A DNA stretch of 64,000 nucleotides, taken from positions 2,442,501-2,506,500 of the forward strand of contig NC_089460.1 in assembly GCF_026210795.1 (NCBI RefSeq), in the 5' to 3' direction. This document shows positions 26,335-38,115 of this stretch, in pieces; the first letter of the stretch is position 1; each line of letters opens with the position of its first letter. Both the position numbers and the translations under genes were made by a program. The notes under the pieces are model-generated. The model searched no databases. It was not told where the DNA came from and saw only the letters and a list, made by a program, of their open reading frames with translations. This DNA is from Rhizophagus irregularis (Eukaryota; Glomeromycota; Glomeromycetes; Glomerales; Glomeraceae).

Positions 26335-26530
26335 TGCTATCGGGTACATATATATTGGGTACCTATATATCAGTGACTAATCAGATACATATATCGGACA
26401 TTTATTACATATCAGGTACCCAATATGTAACATATCAAATATGCCTAAAAATCGGATTTCTGATATCTAAACGATTAGTCACTGATATGTAACACTGAAT
26501 CAATCTTACACATATCGGGTACTGATATGC
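26332..26530. repeat. Short inverted repeat with GGGTAC/ATATCAGT motifs
   Basis: ATATCAGTGACTAATC (about 26366) returns inverted as GATTAGTCACTGATAT (about 26485), and ATCGGGTAC-type motifs recur four times. It could be a MITE or the subterminal region of the element that carries the genes at 26836-31669. Confidence 0.5.
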
Positions 26531-26835
26531 AAAATATTTATTTATTGTATTTGTATTATATAATTCAAAGAGGTATATTAAAATTATTACTAAAAAAAGT
26601 ATTTTAATATTAAAGATAATCGTTTATTCATATAAAACCCCTTATTTTCAATTTTTTTTTATTTTTTCTGATATCACGAATAACTGACGAAAATATTAAA
26701 AATATACATATTTTATTTTAAAATTAATTGGATTGAATGTTCAAATTAATCATCTTACATACAACTTTATTTTAATCAATTCGTATAAATGCCAATTGAT
26801 AAGAATAACCTAATAAAAGTATTTAATCATAATAT

Positions 26836-28002
26836 TTAATTATTTTTATGTTTTTTTACCCCCCTTTTTTTGCTTTTTTTATTTTTTTTATTTTTTGTTT
26901 TTTTATTTTCATATTCATCGTTATGATATTCGTCACTTTCTTCATCTTGATTAGTATTATAATCATATGTTGGAATTTCATTTGTTGAACGATTAAATCT
27001 TTTAAGAGAAACATATCGGTCGGAACGCCAATTTGGCGTATCCACTGGAGGCATACTTGTTGTTGTTTTACATCTTTGAACTCTTTTAATTTTTAGAATT
27101 TGAGGTTTTTTCCTCAGTTTTTCAACGGTCAGATCAATCCGATCATATAATAAACGCTGAAGCTTTAATAAATAATTACTATTAATAAATAAAATAAAAA
27201 AAATAATCATAAATATATAGTACATACTGCAGAAGAACGCCACCATGTTTTATATATATGAATTGACATTGTCTTTTCTTTAACAGCAGATTCTTTACCA
27301 ATTATATCATTTTCTTCATCAAAATTGGTTTCCTCCCACTCCTCTGAATGATAACCAGATTCCTTAAGAATTCGTACAAGCTCCTTCTCTGGGTATCTAC
27401 GAATGTATTTATCATTATTTTCTATTAAATAGTTTGCCGCTTGAGCTCTTCTTTTTTTTTTCTATAATAATAAATAATTATAAAATTAAATAAAATTAAC
27501 TAAATTCCCACTTCATATTAATAAAATGGTTACTAACGCCCATAGTTCTTGAATTCTTCTTTAATCTCCTCCTATCCATTTTCACTTTGTCGTCTCCTTG
27601 CTTCTTTATATTGCTTACACGATGGCATAAACGCCAACATCCATGTAATATCTTTAAGATGTCACTATTCGAAACATTATACTTTTTGTTGACTAACTTA
27701 TAAAGCAGTGGAAGCAATTTTGTAATTATATTTTCTTTTTGCTCAAGCCACGTACGATCACTATCGATCTCATATATATCCTTAAATTCAGAATCTATCC
27801 AGATAAAGACTTCTTTCTATAAATAATAAATAAACGTAAATATTTGGGAAAATTCAATGACAGATAATAAAAAAATACTTACTTTAATTGTTCGATACAT
27901 ATTTTGATTCAAATGAATAGCATTGTCTGACAAGGACGAAGATGAATAGGTAGAAGATGATAAGGAAGATGAGGAGGTAGATTCTTGATCACTATCCATC
28001 AT
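26836..28002 (-). CDS. Transposon-associated accessory protein of unknown function, intact
   Basis: Four exons (28002-27883, 27816-27538, 27461-27228, 27162-26836) join with all introns in phase 0, giving 319 residues and no stop. Residues 1-40 are Ser-rich. Next comes a helical domain with WIDSEFKDIYEIDSDRTWLE and LHGCWRLCHRVSNIKKQG, then RRAQAANYLIENNDKYIRRY and GYHSEEWEET. A motif TWWRSSALQRLLYDRID follows, and a Lys-rich tail. A truncated homologue lies at 62164-62804. It is divergent from the Tnp2 transposase that starts 480 bp away. I infer a second protein of that transposon, perhaps a TnpA-like DNA-binding factor, but no known domain supports this. The lack of lesions contrasts with its neighbours. 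Confidence 0.75.
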
Positions 28003-28481
28003 TGCCTACTTTGATTGCTTTAATTGAGAAGAGGAATTTGTGAAAAAAGATTTGTGAGCAAATTTATAGATTTCAAAGTTGTTGAGATTTGACTACACGA
28101 ATGAGTAACATGAGATATGCGAATGAGTAACGCAAGATACGCGAACTTGATTTTGAAGAACTGCATGCGAATCTGATCTAAAAGAATAATTAAACGTTTA
28201 TTTTATCTTACCAAAAACGCGAAACTGATTTTGAAATAAGAATTAAACGTGAAACTAATCTTAATCTTAAGGAAGAATTGAACATGTATCTGATCCTAAA
28301 AGAAAGGTTGAACACGAAATTGAAGAATTGAACGCGAACTTGTTCCTGATCCTAAAAAAGTGATTGAAGAACCTGATTTTGGAAAAATTGAATTGATAAT
28401 TTTTTTGAAAATTTTTTAATAAGCGTACTTCATTTAAGTAATTGTAACCTTAACTTTCTTAGCTATTTCATAAAATACAAA

Positions 28482-31400
28482 ATGAATAATAAAAAAAGTA
28501 AAATTGAAATCTTTAACTCCATGTCTGATTTAGTAAAACACAAAAAAAGTAAAATTGAAACCTCTACCTCTGTTTCTGATTTAGTAAAACCTAGGAAAAG
28601 TAAAATTGAAACTTCTGCCTCTGTGTCTGATTTAATAAAACCCAGAAAAAGGTATTTGTATCCATGCTATTGTATTCGTTGTGATGACGCAGAGGTTGAT
28701 TTTCGCCTTTCAAGCAAAATCATACAAATGATGAAAGTTTGTGAAACTGCAGGAATACTAGGAAAAATCAGGAAGATACTATTACAGCGAGAAAACAAAA
28801 AAGATTAATCATTATTCAAGATGTAAACTTTACAAAAAAGCGAAAAAGGGCATCAAGTTCTAATCTTGATTCTTCCTAACATAATAGTGGCTTTAATCGT
28901 TTCAATGAAGATACTGATTCATTTCAACCAAATAATAATGAAAACATACATACATTATTTTCATCATCACCATTATTGCCAAATCCTTCTTATTTTCATG
29001 TTTCAGCACCTGATGAAAATAAGGATAACGATGAATATATATATTACAATAAAGAAGAAGAAATGATGATAATGAGGATGACAGTGATGAGGATGACGGT
29101 GATGAGGATGACGGTGATGAGAATGATGGCGATGAGAATAATGGTGCTGAAAATAATGGTGGTGAAGATGAAGGCGATTATAATGAAGAAGAAGATGATG
29201 ATGATGATGGAGATGATGAGGAGGAGGAGGAGGATATAGAAGAATTTTTTTCATCTCCTGAAATTGGTAATGATGAAGTATTTGTGATGGAAAGTTTAAA
29301 TGATTCTATAGAAACTGAAATTATTCTATGGGTATTCAAATTTCAACAAAGATTTAGACTTTCAGATATAGCACTTGAAGTATTAATAAAATTCTTACAT
29401 ATTATACTTACTCGTTTAGATAAATCACAATTTAAAAATTTTCCAGCATCCTTATATCTTGCAAAAAAAATGTTAAATATCTTTCAACTAAAAATGCAGT
29501 TAGCTGTATGCAACAATTGTCATAAATTGTATAATGTTAGAAATATTGTTGAATACAAAGAAAAAGGAAAAGCTGCTATTGCAAATTGCCTACATGAAGA
29601 ATTCCCAGATAATCCAGTACCTAGTCGTCGTAATAAATGCAACAATCCACTTTCTATTCTTAAAAAAAGAAAGGGTAAAATAATTGCTGTGCCTCGTATG
29701 ATTTACCCTAAACCAAGTATTCGTCAGCAATTAAATATGTTATACCAACGACCTGAGTTTGAAGATATGCTGGAATTATCAGGAATTCAAAAAGGAGGGG
29801 TTAATACCTATTCAGATATTTATGATGGTAAGGTATGGAAAACTTTCCCATTTAATGGTGATACCTTCTTTACACCAGAAACTGCGACAACACACCTGGG
29901 CCTTCTCTTTAATCTTGATTGGTTTCAACATTTCACCTATACTCAACACAGTGCTGGTGCTATTTACGCGTCTATCTGTAATCTTCCGAGAACAGAAAGA
30001 AATAAACCCGAAAATATTATTTACTTAGGTTTTTTGCCAGGACTGAAAGAAGTAGGGTTGGAACGTATTAACCATTATTTAGCCCCTATTGTGGATGAGC
30101 TTTCAGAACTCTGGAAGGGCTGGAGAGTTCCAAAGACCTACCAATATACTGAAGGTTTAGACATAAAAGTTGCATTAATTATTGGATCATCAGATACACC
30201 AGCAATACGAAAGTTATTTGGGCATGGCTCAGCAGTAATAAAATGTCATATGTGTGAAAAGCGTAGTACTTATAGTGAAGTTTATAAAAAAACTCATTAT
30301 GGAGGAATGCAAGAATATGATAAATGGGTAACAAATCCCATAAATCCTTCATTACATAGGCAATATGCTCATGAATGGTTGCAATGCAATTCGAAGTCCT
30401 CCAGAGATACACATTTTAAAGAACATGGAGTAAGGTGGAGCGAGTTGCTTCGCTTACCATATATAGATCCCATAAGATTTGCCGTAGTGGATCCAATATA
30501 TTGTCTTTTTCTAGGTATAGCAAAATGGATAATCAAATCCATTTTCATTAATCAAAATAAGTTAAGCGTAGCAACTTCGAATTGCACAAAAGAAAATGGA
30601 TTATATTGAATTACCTTCTGATATCGGTAGAATCCCCCCAAAGATTGCAATTGGAAATGAAGGTTTTTCAAATTTAACTGCTGATCAATGAAAAACCTTT
30701 ATTATGATTTATTCCACGCCTATACTATGGGACATGCTAGATAATAATGATAGAAAGATCTTAGGACATTTTGTTCGAGCATGTAATCTTTTAGTAGCAA
30801 GATTTATTACAGAAGATGATCTGAGAGAAGTGCAAGAGAGGTTGAAGGACATGGCTCATCTTATAGAAAGAACATATGGGCTGGAATTTATGACAAGCAA
30901 CATACACCTTGCACTTCATATTCCCGACTTTTGTCGTGACTATAGTTCCATATATAGTTTTTGGCTTTTTCCATATGAGAGACTTAATGGATATATTGGT
31001 AAGATGTTTGTTGTTATGTTAATATTTTTTAAAAATAAAGAATACAAATAAATCTATTATTATTATCCAGGATCATACCCTAATAGTAATCGACAAATAG
31101 AGCCTGAACTTATGCGAATCGTTCTTAAGAATACTTTAATAGATTATTATTTATCTTATAAATGATCATCTGGTTTTCTAAAAGAATCTTTTAGTCTTAT
31201 TATGCCAGAGAAAGCTGTGGGTAGTTTGGCATTTACGGCAGAAAAGGATGAGTTACAACACTTCTTGTCCATGAGACATAATATATCTACGTTTTCCAAA
31301 ATATATGGTACTGAGAAATTACCGGGTCAAATGCTTAATCCTTCATGTTTCAAAGTTATTATACCTTTAGTATTGCGTAGATTTCTATGTGAATGGTATT

Positions 31401-31669
31401 CTATATTATATAAAAAAGAACAAAATGAAATATTAGGATTTATGGACCTGGTAATTGATCAACACGCAAGATTACAAATTGGTGCTGAAATATTTGGATC
31501 TATGATTTCAGGTCATCAAGAAAAAAATGTAACTATTCTTGCAAAATGGAAAGCGTCTAATGATGATTCAGTTGATATATACCCAGGAGATGTTCAATAT
31601 TATTTTGAATATACACTTAGATTACCTGAAGGACCAAGAAAACATCTTCTAGCATATGTTAAGTGGTAT
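28482..31669 (+). pseudogene. Tnp2-like (En/Spm type) transposase, copy 1, cut off by the LTR element
   Basis: The N-terminus has three repeats of KSKIETSTSVSDLVKPRK followed by YPCYCIRCDDAEV. An acidic (D/E)n linker follows, then a 441-codon frame from 29284. Its blocks are SDIYDGKVWKTFPF, NLDWFQHFTYTQHSAGAIYA, LGFLPGLKEVGLERINHYLA and SSDTPAIRKLFGHGS with a CHMCEKR zinc motif. DPIYCLFLGIAKWI comes next and holds a conserved Asp of the DDE-type core. A frameshift near 30585, a TGA in TADQ-stop-KTF, an intron at about 30995-31069 and a TGA at 31163 follow. The frame ends at LLAYVKWY, where the gypsy LTR begins, so the last ~70 residues are missing. Copy 2 (22010-25212) shows the normal ending. 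Confidence 0.8.
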
Positions 31670-32312
31670 TGTTATCCTGTCAACGATTAAAGCCGACTGA
31701 AAAACTTTAATGCTCTAACAGGTTAACTGGAGTTTAACTTAATAGGAGAGTCTTAAGTTGATCACAAATAATCACGTGAAATAACGTTGGATGTTCAGTT
31801 AAAGAAAATAGGTTTTTATTAAAATAATGTAAGATTTTAGATACGATGAAAAATATAGATAATCTCTTGGTTGCGAAATTAACTATCTTGAATTATACTA
31901 CTGGGAATAATACTCTTTTCGTATAACTCGAAAACTACAATACAATTCTTAACTATCTGACTCACTGACCTCCCCCTTCTTGGTAAAATCCTATCACTAT
32001 TTATAATAAAATAAAAATCAAGAATATTTGATAAAATAAATAAATCAAATATAATAAATAAATAAAATAAATAAAATAAAATAAATAAATAAGATAAAAT
32101 AAATATATCAAATAAATAAAATATAACAAATAAAATAAATAAAATTAATAAAATAAATAAATCAAATATATCAAATTTATCAGATTTATCAGATTTATCA
32201 AATAAATCAAGAAAATCAAGAAAATCAAGAAAATCGAAAAAATCAAGGGATCTACAAATGATCTACAAAATTGATCTACATAAAATTACTGCGCCACATT
32301 TATATTTTAACA
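31670..32312 (-). repeat. 3' LTR, complete (643 bp)
   Basis: On the minus strand it begins TGTTAAAATA and ends GGATAACA, so the ends are TGTTA...TAACA. It contains a simple (AAATAAAAT)n tract. It matches 61658-62134 with only three differences over the shared ~475 bp, all G/A or C/T. Confidence 0.92.
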
Positions 32313-32327
32313 CTTTCTCCCCCTTAA
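32313..32327 (-). promoter_or_regulatory. Polypurine tract
   Basis: The minus strand reads TTAAGGGGGAGAAAG directly before the TG of the 3' LTR, the normal place for plus-strand priming. Confidence 0.9.
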
Positions 32328-32348
32328 AGAACGAACTCCTGTGAGTCT

Positions 32349-32735
32349 TTAAATTTCCAATACCAATTGCTTAATTTCATTTTGTTTTAAAGATCTAATC
32401 AAATTAACAGTAGTATTAATAGTACAATAAATTTGAGTAGGACTTGTTTCAAAAATATAATAAACACGAACAGAAATCCAATAATAATGTTCTGAAACTA
32501 TTTGTCTAACTTGTTTCTTTGTTAATTCTTTTTGTTCAATAAGCTGTCCTAAGAAATATGCGAAAACTAGAGCTGGAATTCTTTGTTTTAGTCATTGAGC
32601 TCTTAACAAACATCGGTAAGTCACATGAATTTTTGTTTTATCCTCCATTTCATCTGAATAAGGTTCGTCTTGTAATTCGTGAGAACTATTTCCTTCAATT
32701 AATAGGTCTTGTAACACAATTTCGTAAGGCGTCAT
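32349..32735 (-). pseudogene. Extra ORF downstream of pol, one in-frame TGA
   Basis: From the ATG at 32735 (MTPYEIVLQDLLIEGNSS) the frame runs 128 codons to a TAA at 32349, broken only by TGA at 32594-32592 (RAQ-stop-LKQR). That codon is one step from CGA. The middle reads PALVFAYFLGQLIEQKELTK and the end NEIKQLVLEI. It sits where env-like ORFs are found in some gypsy elements, but shows no signal peptide, no clear membrane segment and no known domain. Confidence 0.55.
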
Positions 32736-33179
32736 GATGAGAAAAAGTGAATCATAACAAAATAGAACGCGTCTTTAAATAAGAATTTCATTGTCGCACT
32801 TAATTAATTAATATTATTAATGATCAACTACTAATTTCAGTAGATCGCGACATTATTGTTCCACTAATTTAGTTTGATTGATTTTACCCCTTAAATTAGT
32901 TAATCGTGTATTACTATTTTAAAACATTTCTCCTTGTTCTAAAAATAACTTTTTCTTCTTCTTAATTATTTCCACGTGTAATAATTATCAGCTGTTATTG
33001 AATTTTTTTCGCGTCATTTTTGTTATTTCATCTAGAGCATATTTTCTCGCGTCATGTTTTTTTCTTATTTAAGAACCTAATTTTTCCTTTCCCCTTGTCT
33101 TCACTTCTCCGCAAAATCTTTTTGCATATATCACCTTTATTAAAACTTACATATTTTTTCTAACATCCTTATTATTAAA

Positions 33180-34054
33180 ATGGGCTGCCGTCGATCAAAA
33201 ACATCCCAAAAAAAATCACAAGCGCGCTTTAAGGTCTTGAAAGCTGCTCGTAAATCACAACTTCGTCAACTTGAGGGTGAGTATTGCACGCAAGGTTCTT
33301 AAAATGTTTCTTAAACGGAGATAGCCTGCAGACGGGGTTTCGACCTTTATCCGGTTCTTGAACAGTTGATTTCTCTGGCTCTTTTCGACTTGCAGACGGG
33401 GTATTTATACCTCCAGGATATCTAGTCTTGAATGGACTCCCCCTGTAGAACTTTTTTGGGCTATCGATTTATTCACTTAGTCTTTGACTAACTTGGTGTT
33501 TCTACTTTTTTCATTTAATAACACAAGATCAAGTTCAAACGTTTCAGTCTGAAAATGATTCCTTACAAGCTGAAAATAATTCCTTACAAGAAGAAGTTGC
33601 AATTTTGACAAAATTTGGGGTTTTACAGTCCGTACAAATCCATCAACAAGTAGAAGAAGCGCAATCTAATAATGAACTGTGGGCTATCGCCCAAAAAGAA
33701 TGTTGGGAGGCCCAGAAAAAGGTTATTCAACAAGATAAAGAAATTGTCAGCTTAAAGGGTGAAGTAAAATAACTGAAAAGGGAGAATAAAAGCGCTATAT
33801 ATAGTACAAAATATTTTGAAACTAAATATTATCACGCGATGAGTGTTATACAAAAATATGGTATGATTGTTGTTGATGATAATATGCCCAAGTCTCCTTC
33901 GCCTATTCCTTCATCTTCATCTTCATCTTTTTCCTCTTCTTCTTACGATCAAATATTTGTTGCTGATAGTCCTGATTATATTAATGATAATAATGATAAT
34001 AATAATGATAATGATAATACTAATAATAATGATAATAATAATAATGAACAATAA
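33180..34054 (+). pseudogene. Antisense spliced ORF encoding a basic coiled-coil (bZIP-like) protein
   Basis: This runs against gag-pol, between pol and the 3' LTR. Exon 1 starts at ATG 33180 (MGCRRSKTSQKKSQARFKVL) and ends at a GTGAGT donor near 33275. The acceptor near 33530 continues DQVQTFQSENDSLQAENNSL. Together they give a basic stretch (KAARKSQLRQLE) running straight into Leu/Glu/Asn-rich heptads, like a bZIP without the invariant Asn. One in-frame TAA lies at 33770-33772, after which the frame stays open to 34054 through a Ser/Pro stretch and a (D/N)n tail. The bZIP reading is an inference; a plain coiled coil is the cautious description. Confidence 0.55.
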
Positions 34055-34085
34055 TATTTTTTTCTAATAAAACTTTTTACTATTT

Positions 34086-37000
34086 TCAAATTATAACTAT
34101 TGGTTCCAATCTTCGCTCGTGATATTTCTTAAGCCTATTTCTATGAATTACATGTTTAACTAATTTTCCATCTAAATTTCTAAGTTTATAAACATTATCA
34201 TTAAGTACTTCATAAATAAAATAAGGTCCTATCCACTTATTTTCTAATTTTGCTGAGAAATTATTTTTAAGCCACGTTCGTTCTACTAAGACTTGATCTC
34301 CTATCTTTAATTTTTCTGAAATTCCTTGTTGACCATATACTTGTTTTTGCTTCGCTTGTTCTTTTTCAATTCTTAACGAAACATCATTTCGTTCTTCCTC
34401 TAATTCAACTATTAATTGATAAATTCGTCTTTGCATTAGGTCTTTTTCATTTTGAGGTATTTGTGATGGAATTTTTAAATCAATTGGTAAAGTTGCTTCT
34501 CATCCATAAGTTAAATAGAATGGTGTTTTTCCTGTAGTATTGTGTTTTTTCGTTCGATATGCCAAAAGCACTGCATCAATTAATTGATCCCATTCCTTAT
34601 TATTATCTTGAACTAATTTTGCAATACATTCACCAATTGTCCGATTAAATCTTTCAACCATTCCATTTGTTTGAGGTCTATAAGCTGAGGTAAGGCGATG
34701 CTTAGTTTGATAATTTTCACATAATTCATCAATTAATTTATTCATAAATGATGTTCCTCTATCTGATAGAATTTCTTGTGGAACTCCATGTCTACAAATA
34801 ATTTCTTCATAAATAAATTTAGCTACTGTTTCTGCTTTAATATTAGATATTGCTCTTGCTTCTGGCCATTTTGTAAAGTAATCCATGGTAACGATAATAT
34901 ATCTATTTCCACTACTGGTGATCGGTAATGGTCCTTTAATGTCAATTCCTATCCTGTGAAATGGTCCCTTAACTGGTATTGGTATCAGTTCTTCTCGACG
35001 ATTAGTAGGTCCTCTTCTTTGACAAATATCGCAAGTTTTTACATATTCTTTTACATCTTCTCCTAATTGTGGCCAATAATATCGATCTTTGATTTTTCCA
35101 ATTATAGCATCTATTCCTAAATGAGCACCACTTATATCTGTATGAAAGTGATATAAAATAGGTTCTACTTGTTCACGTAGAATTACTTTTCTTATACCAT
35201 CCTTTGTTTTTCTAAATAAAATGTTGTTTTGATAAATATATTGGGTTGAGTTTTTCCGAATTTGGGTTTTCCATTTATCCGTTATACCATCCATAAAAGT
35301 GAGAGTTGTTAAAAATAAGATTAATTCTTTATATAGTTGTTCATCCATGATCGTTATGTGAGGTTGAAGGATTGGTGTGATTATTAATTGAGGTTGAGTC
35401 AAGACGAGAGAATGCATCAGCATTCGCATATTTAGTTCCTTTCCGATATACAATATCATATTCATATTCTGATAAGACAATCTTCCATCTTTCCAATCTT
35501 TTATTATTATTTTCTGTTGTTGAGTTCAACAACCACTTGAGTGCTGCATGGTCGGTGATAATGGTGAATTTACTTCCATAAAGATAATGTCAAAAATATT
35601 TAACTGCCCATACAATTGCAAGGCATTCCAATTCTGTGATGGCATAATTCTTTTCTGCTGGTATTAAAGTTCGACTAGCATAGGCAATCACATGCTCTTG
35701 ATCATCAGTTTTCTGTGCAAGTACTGCACTTAACCCTATAATCGAAGCATCAGTATATAAGAAGAAAGGTTTTGAAAAATCTGGGTATTGTACAATTGGT
35801 GCTGTTGTTAATTTATCTCTTAAATTCTCAAATGCCTTTTGTTGTAAATTCGTCCATTCATAGGGTGCATCCTTTTTTAATAACTTGTACATTGGATCAG
35901 CAACTTTAGCAAAATCTTTAATGAAGCGTCGATAATAAGAGAATAATCCTAAAACTTCACGTAATTCTCTAATATTTTGAGGCTCTGGATAATTAACCAT
36001 TTTGTTAACTTTTTCTGGATCAGGTTTAACACCTTCTTTTCCTACAACATGTCCTAAAAATTGAAGTTCAGCTGCTGCGAAATGACATTTCTCTGCTTTT
36101 AATCTTAGATTCGCCTTACGAATTCTATTTAGAACTTCTTCCAAATGTTGAATATGATCTTTAAAAGTTTTTGAATATATAATGACATCGTCAAGATAAA
36201 CTAAAACAAACTTCTCCTTTATTTCATGTAAAACTTTATCCATAGTTCGCTGAAACGTTGCAGGTGCATTGCAAAGTCCAAAAGGCATGACTTTGAATTC
36301 ATATGTCCCAAATTTTGTAATAAAGGCTGTTTTTTCCTGGTCTTCCGCCCTTACTTTTATTTGCCAATACCCTGATGCTAAATCTAAAGTGGTGAACCAT
36401 TGTGCATCTTGTAGAGAATCTAATAATTCGTCAATTCTTGGAAGCGGGTAATTATCCTTTTTTGTAATATCGTTAAGAGGTTTATAATTAACGCAAAACC
36501 TAAGTTTTCCATTCTTCTTTTTCACTACCACTACTGGAAATGACCAGGGGCTAGTTGAAGGTTCTATTAGCCCTTGTTCTAGCATATCATTAATTTCACT
36601 CTCAATAAATTCATTTTCCTTTGGTGCTGTCCTATAAGCTCATTTTTTAATAGGTGGCACTTCTTCAGTGATAATAATATGTTCCCCTTCTGGAGTTTAT
36701 TTTAACTCTTGCAATGATTTAGCGAATAAGTCTTTATTTTTATCTAGTAATTGATGGAGTAATTGATATTGACTTTCCTCTAATTCTCCAATTGGAACAA
36801 CTTTTTCTGGTTCTAATTGAATATTATTAGATACATCCAGACTTTCTGATTCTTGCTTCACGTGATAAATGTTCCAATCTTCTTGAACTATTTGACAATC
36901 ATCACAAACTTCTTGATCTTCTAAGGTCTTACATAGACATTTTCCTGGTCCCTTACTATTAATTACGCCAGTACTATTGTGATTTTGTTGCTTAATATAC

Positions 37001-38109
37001 TCTAAATACCCTGGGTGATATTTCCGATCATTGATTTGAAAAGTACTTTTGGTTATTTCTGTCTTATAAAATGGGACTGCTATGGTGTCTTCTAACTCAT
37101 CTTCTAATTCTAGTTCATCTACTGGGTCAATGACTGTATATTTTGTTGGGTCTAATTTTTGAGAACATGTGACAGGAATTTTTTGTTGGATTCCTTCATA
37201 TTTAATGGTGATGGTATTCTGTCCATAATCAATGTTTGCATTAACCTTCTTTAACCATTCGTTACCAAGCAGAACATTATATTCAGCTGAATTCGTAACT
37301 ATCATATTAACATAGACTTTAATATCCCTCATTTGTACTGGAACTTGTTGAACCATTCCTAGTGGTAATGATTTTTGTCCTGTTACATCGATGATTTTAA
37401 TATTCGTAGGTAATTCAATTCCTTAATTGACTTTATCTAGGAATCTTTTAGAAATAATACAACCTACAGCTCCTGAATCTATTAAGACATTAACGGGTTG
37501 TCCATATACAATAGCTTCTTCATATAAAGCTTCTTCGGCTCTTTCTTTTTGATTAAGATATGCTGGTTCTTCTCTAATCAATTGGTTAAGAATATCAGTA
37601 TAATAATTAACTAGTATTGGGGTTAATTCATTATGTTTTGCCATAAATTGGAATTGTTCAAAAGAAGTAATTGTCCAAGCTCCTTGTTTTTCAGGTTCAG
37701 TTCGCTGTAACTCTTGATAATCAGGTACTTTTGTTAAATAAACATCACAATTAAAAGCTGGATCATTAAATAAAAATACACATTCATCTTTTTCAATATT
37801 TAATGCTGTTTCTTCTTTTGTTTCTCTAAGCACAGCTTGAAGAGAAGATTCACGATTCTCTACTTTTCCTCCTGCTACTTGCCATAAATTATACATTGTT
37901 TTATTTTTCTGTAGCCGTTTCGATAAATAAATTCTAAAGTTATTATATAAAATGTTGAGAATATATGTAGGTCTTTTTAACAGTTGAATTGGTTTTTCAA
38001 AAGGTCTGATTTCTTCTAATGGATCCTTCCAATTCACTCTTTTAGTACTAATTTCATTAGAGGGTTTTCTAAAATTCGCACTCTCCCCCTCCCGAGATGC
38101 GTTTAGTAG
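34086..38109 (-). pseudogene. pol: pol polyprotein: Nudix - protease - reverse transcriptase - RNase H - integrase
   Basis: The frame is entered by -1 shift at 38109. First comes a Nudix domain with the complete box GGKVENRE-x7-RETKEETAL (about 37870-37790). The protease follows, with VNVLIDSGAVG (about 37500). The reverse transcriptase has VLVYLDDVIIYS (about 36200). RNase H has FLYTDAS and ITDHAALKW. The integrase has an HHCC finger ending CDICQRRG, then IDIKGPLP, LSDRGTSF and TNGMVERFN for the DDE triad, and a C-terminal domain with GDQVLVERTWL. Stops at 37423 (TAA), 36697 (TAA), 36640 (TGA), 35590 (TGA) and 34500 (TGA) keep the same frame on both sides. There is one true frameshift between RNase H and integrase (about 35340-35480). 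It is not translatable as it stands. Confidence 0.93.
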
Positions 38110-38115
38110 TTTAAA
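38078..38115 (-). promoter_or_regulatory. Programmed -1 ribosomal frameshift site between gag and pol
   Basis: The minus strand has the slippery heptamer T-TTA-AAC at 38115-38109 in the gag frame (CGT TTA AAC TAC TAA), with the gag stop two codons later. After an 8-nt spacer a possible hairpin follows, GCATCTC...GAGAGTGC (38100-38078). Pol is open in the -1 frame exactly from 38109. Slippery site, spacing and overlap all fit. Confidence 0.8.

Noticed and set aside
28976-29254. Met/Arg-rich and His/Pro-rich frames
   Set aside because: Alternative frames of the GATGATGAGG acidic linker of Tnp2 copy 1.
32349-32735. Envelope gene
   Set aside because: Position suits env, but there is no signal peptide, transmembrane anchor or glycoprotein pattern.
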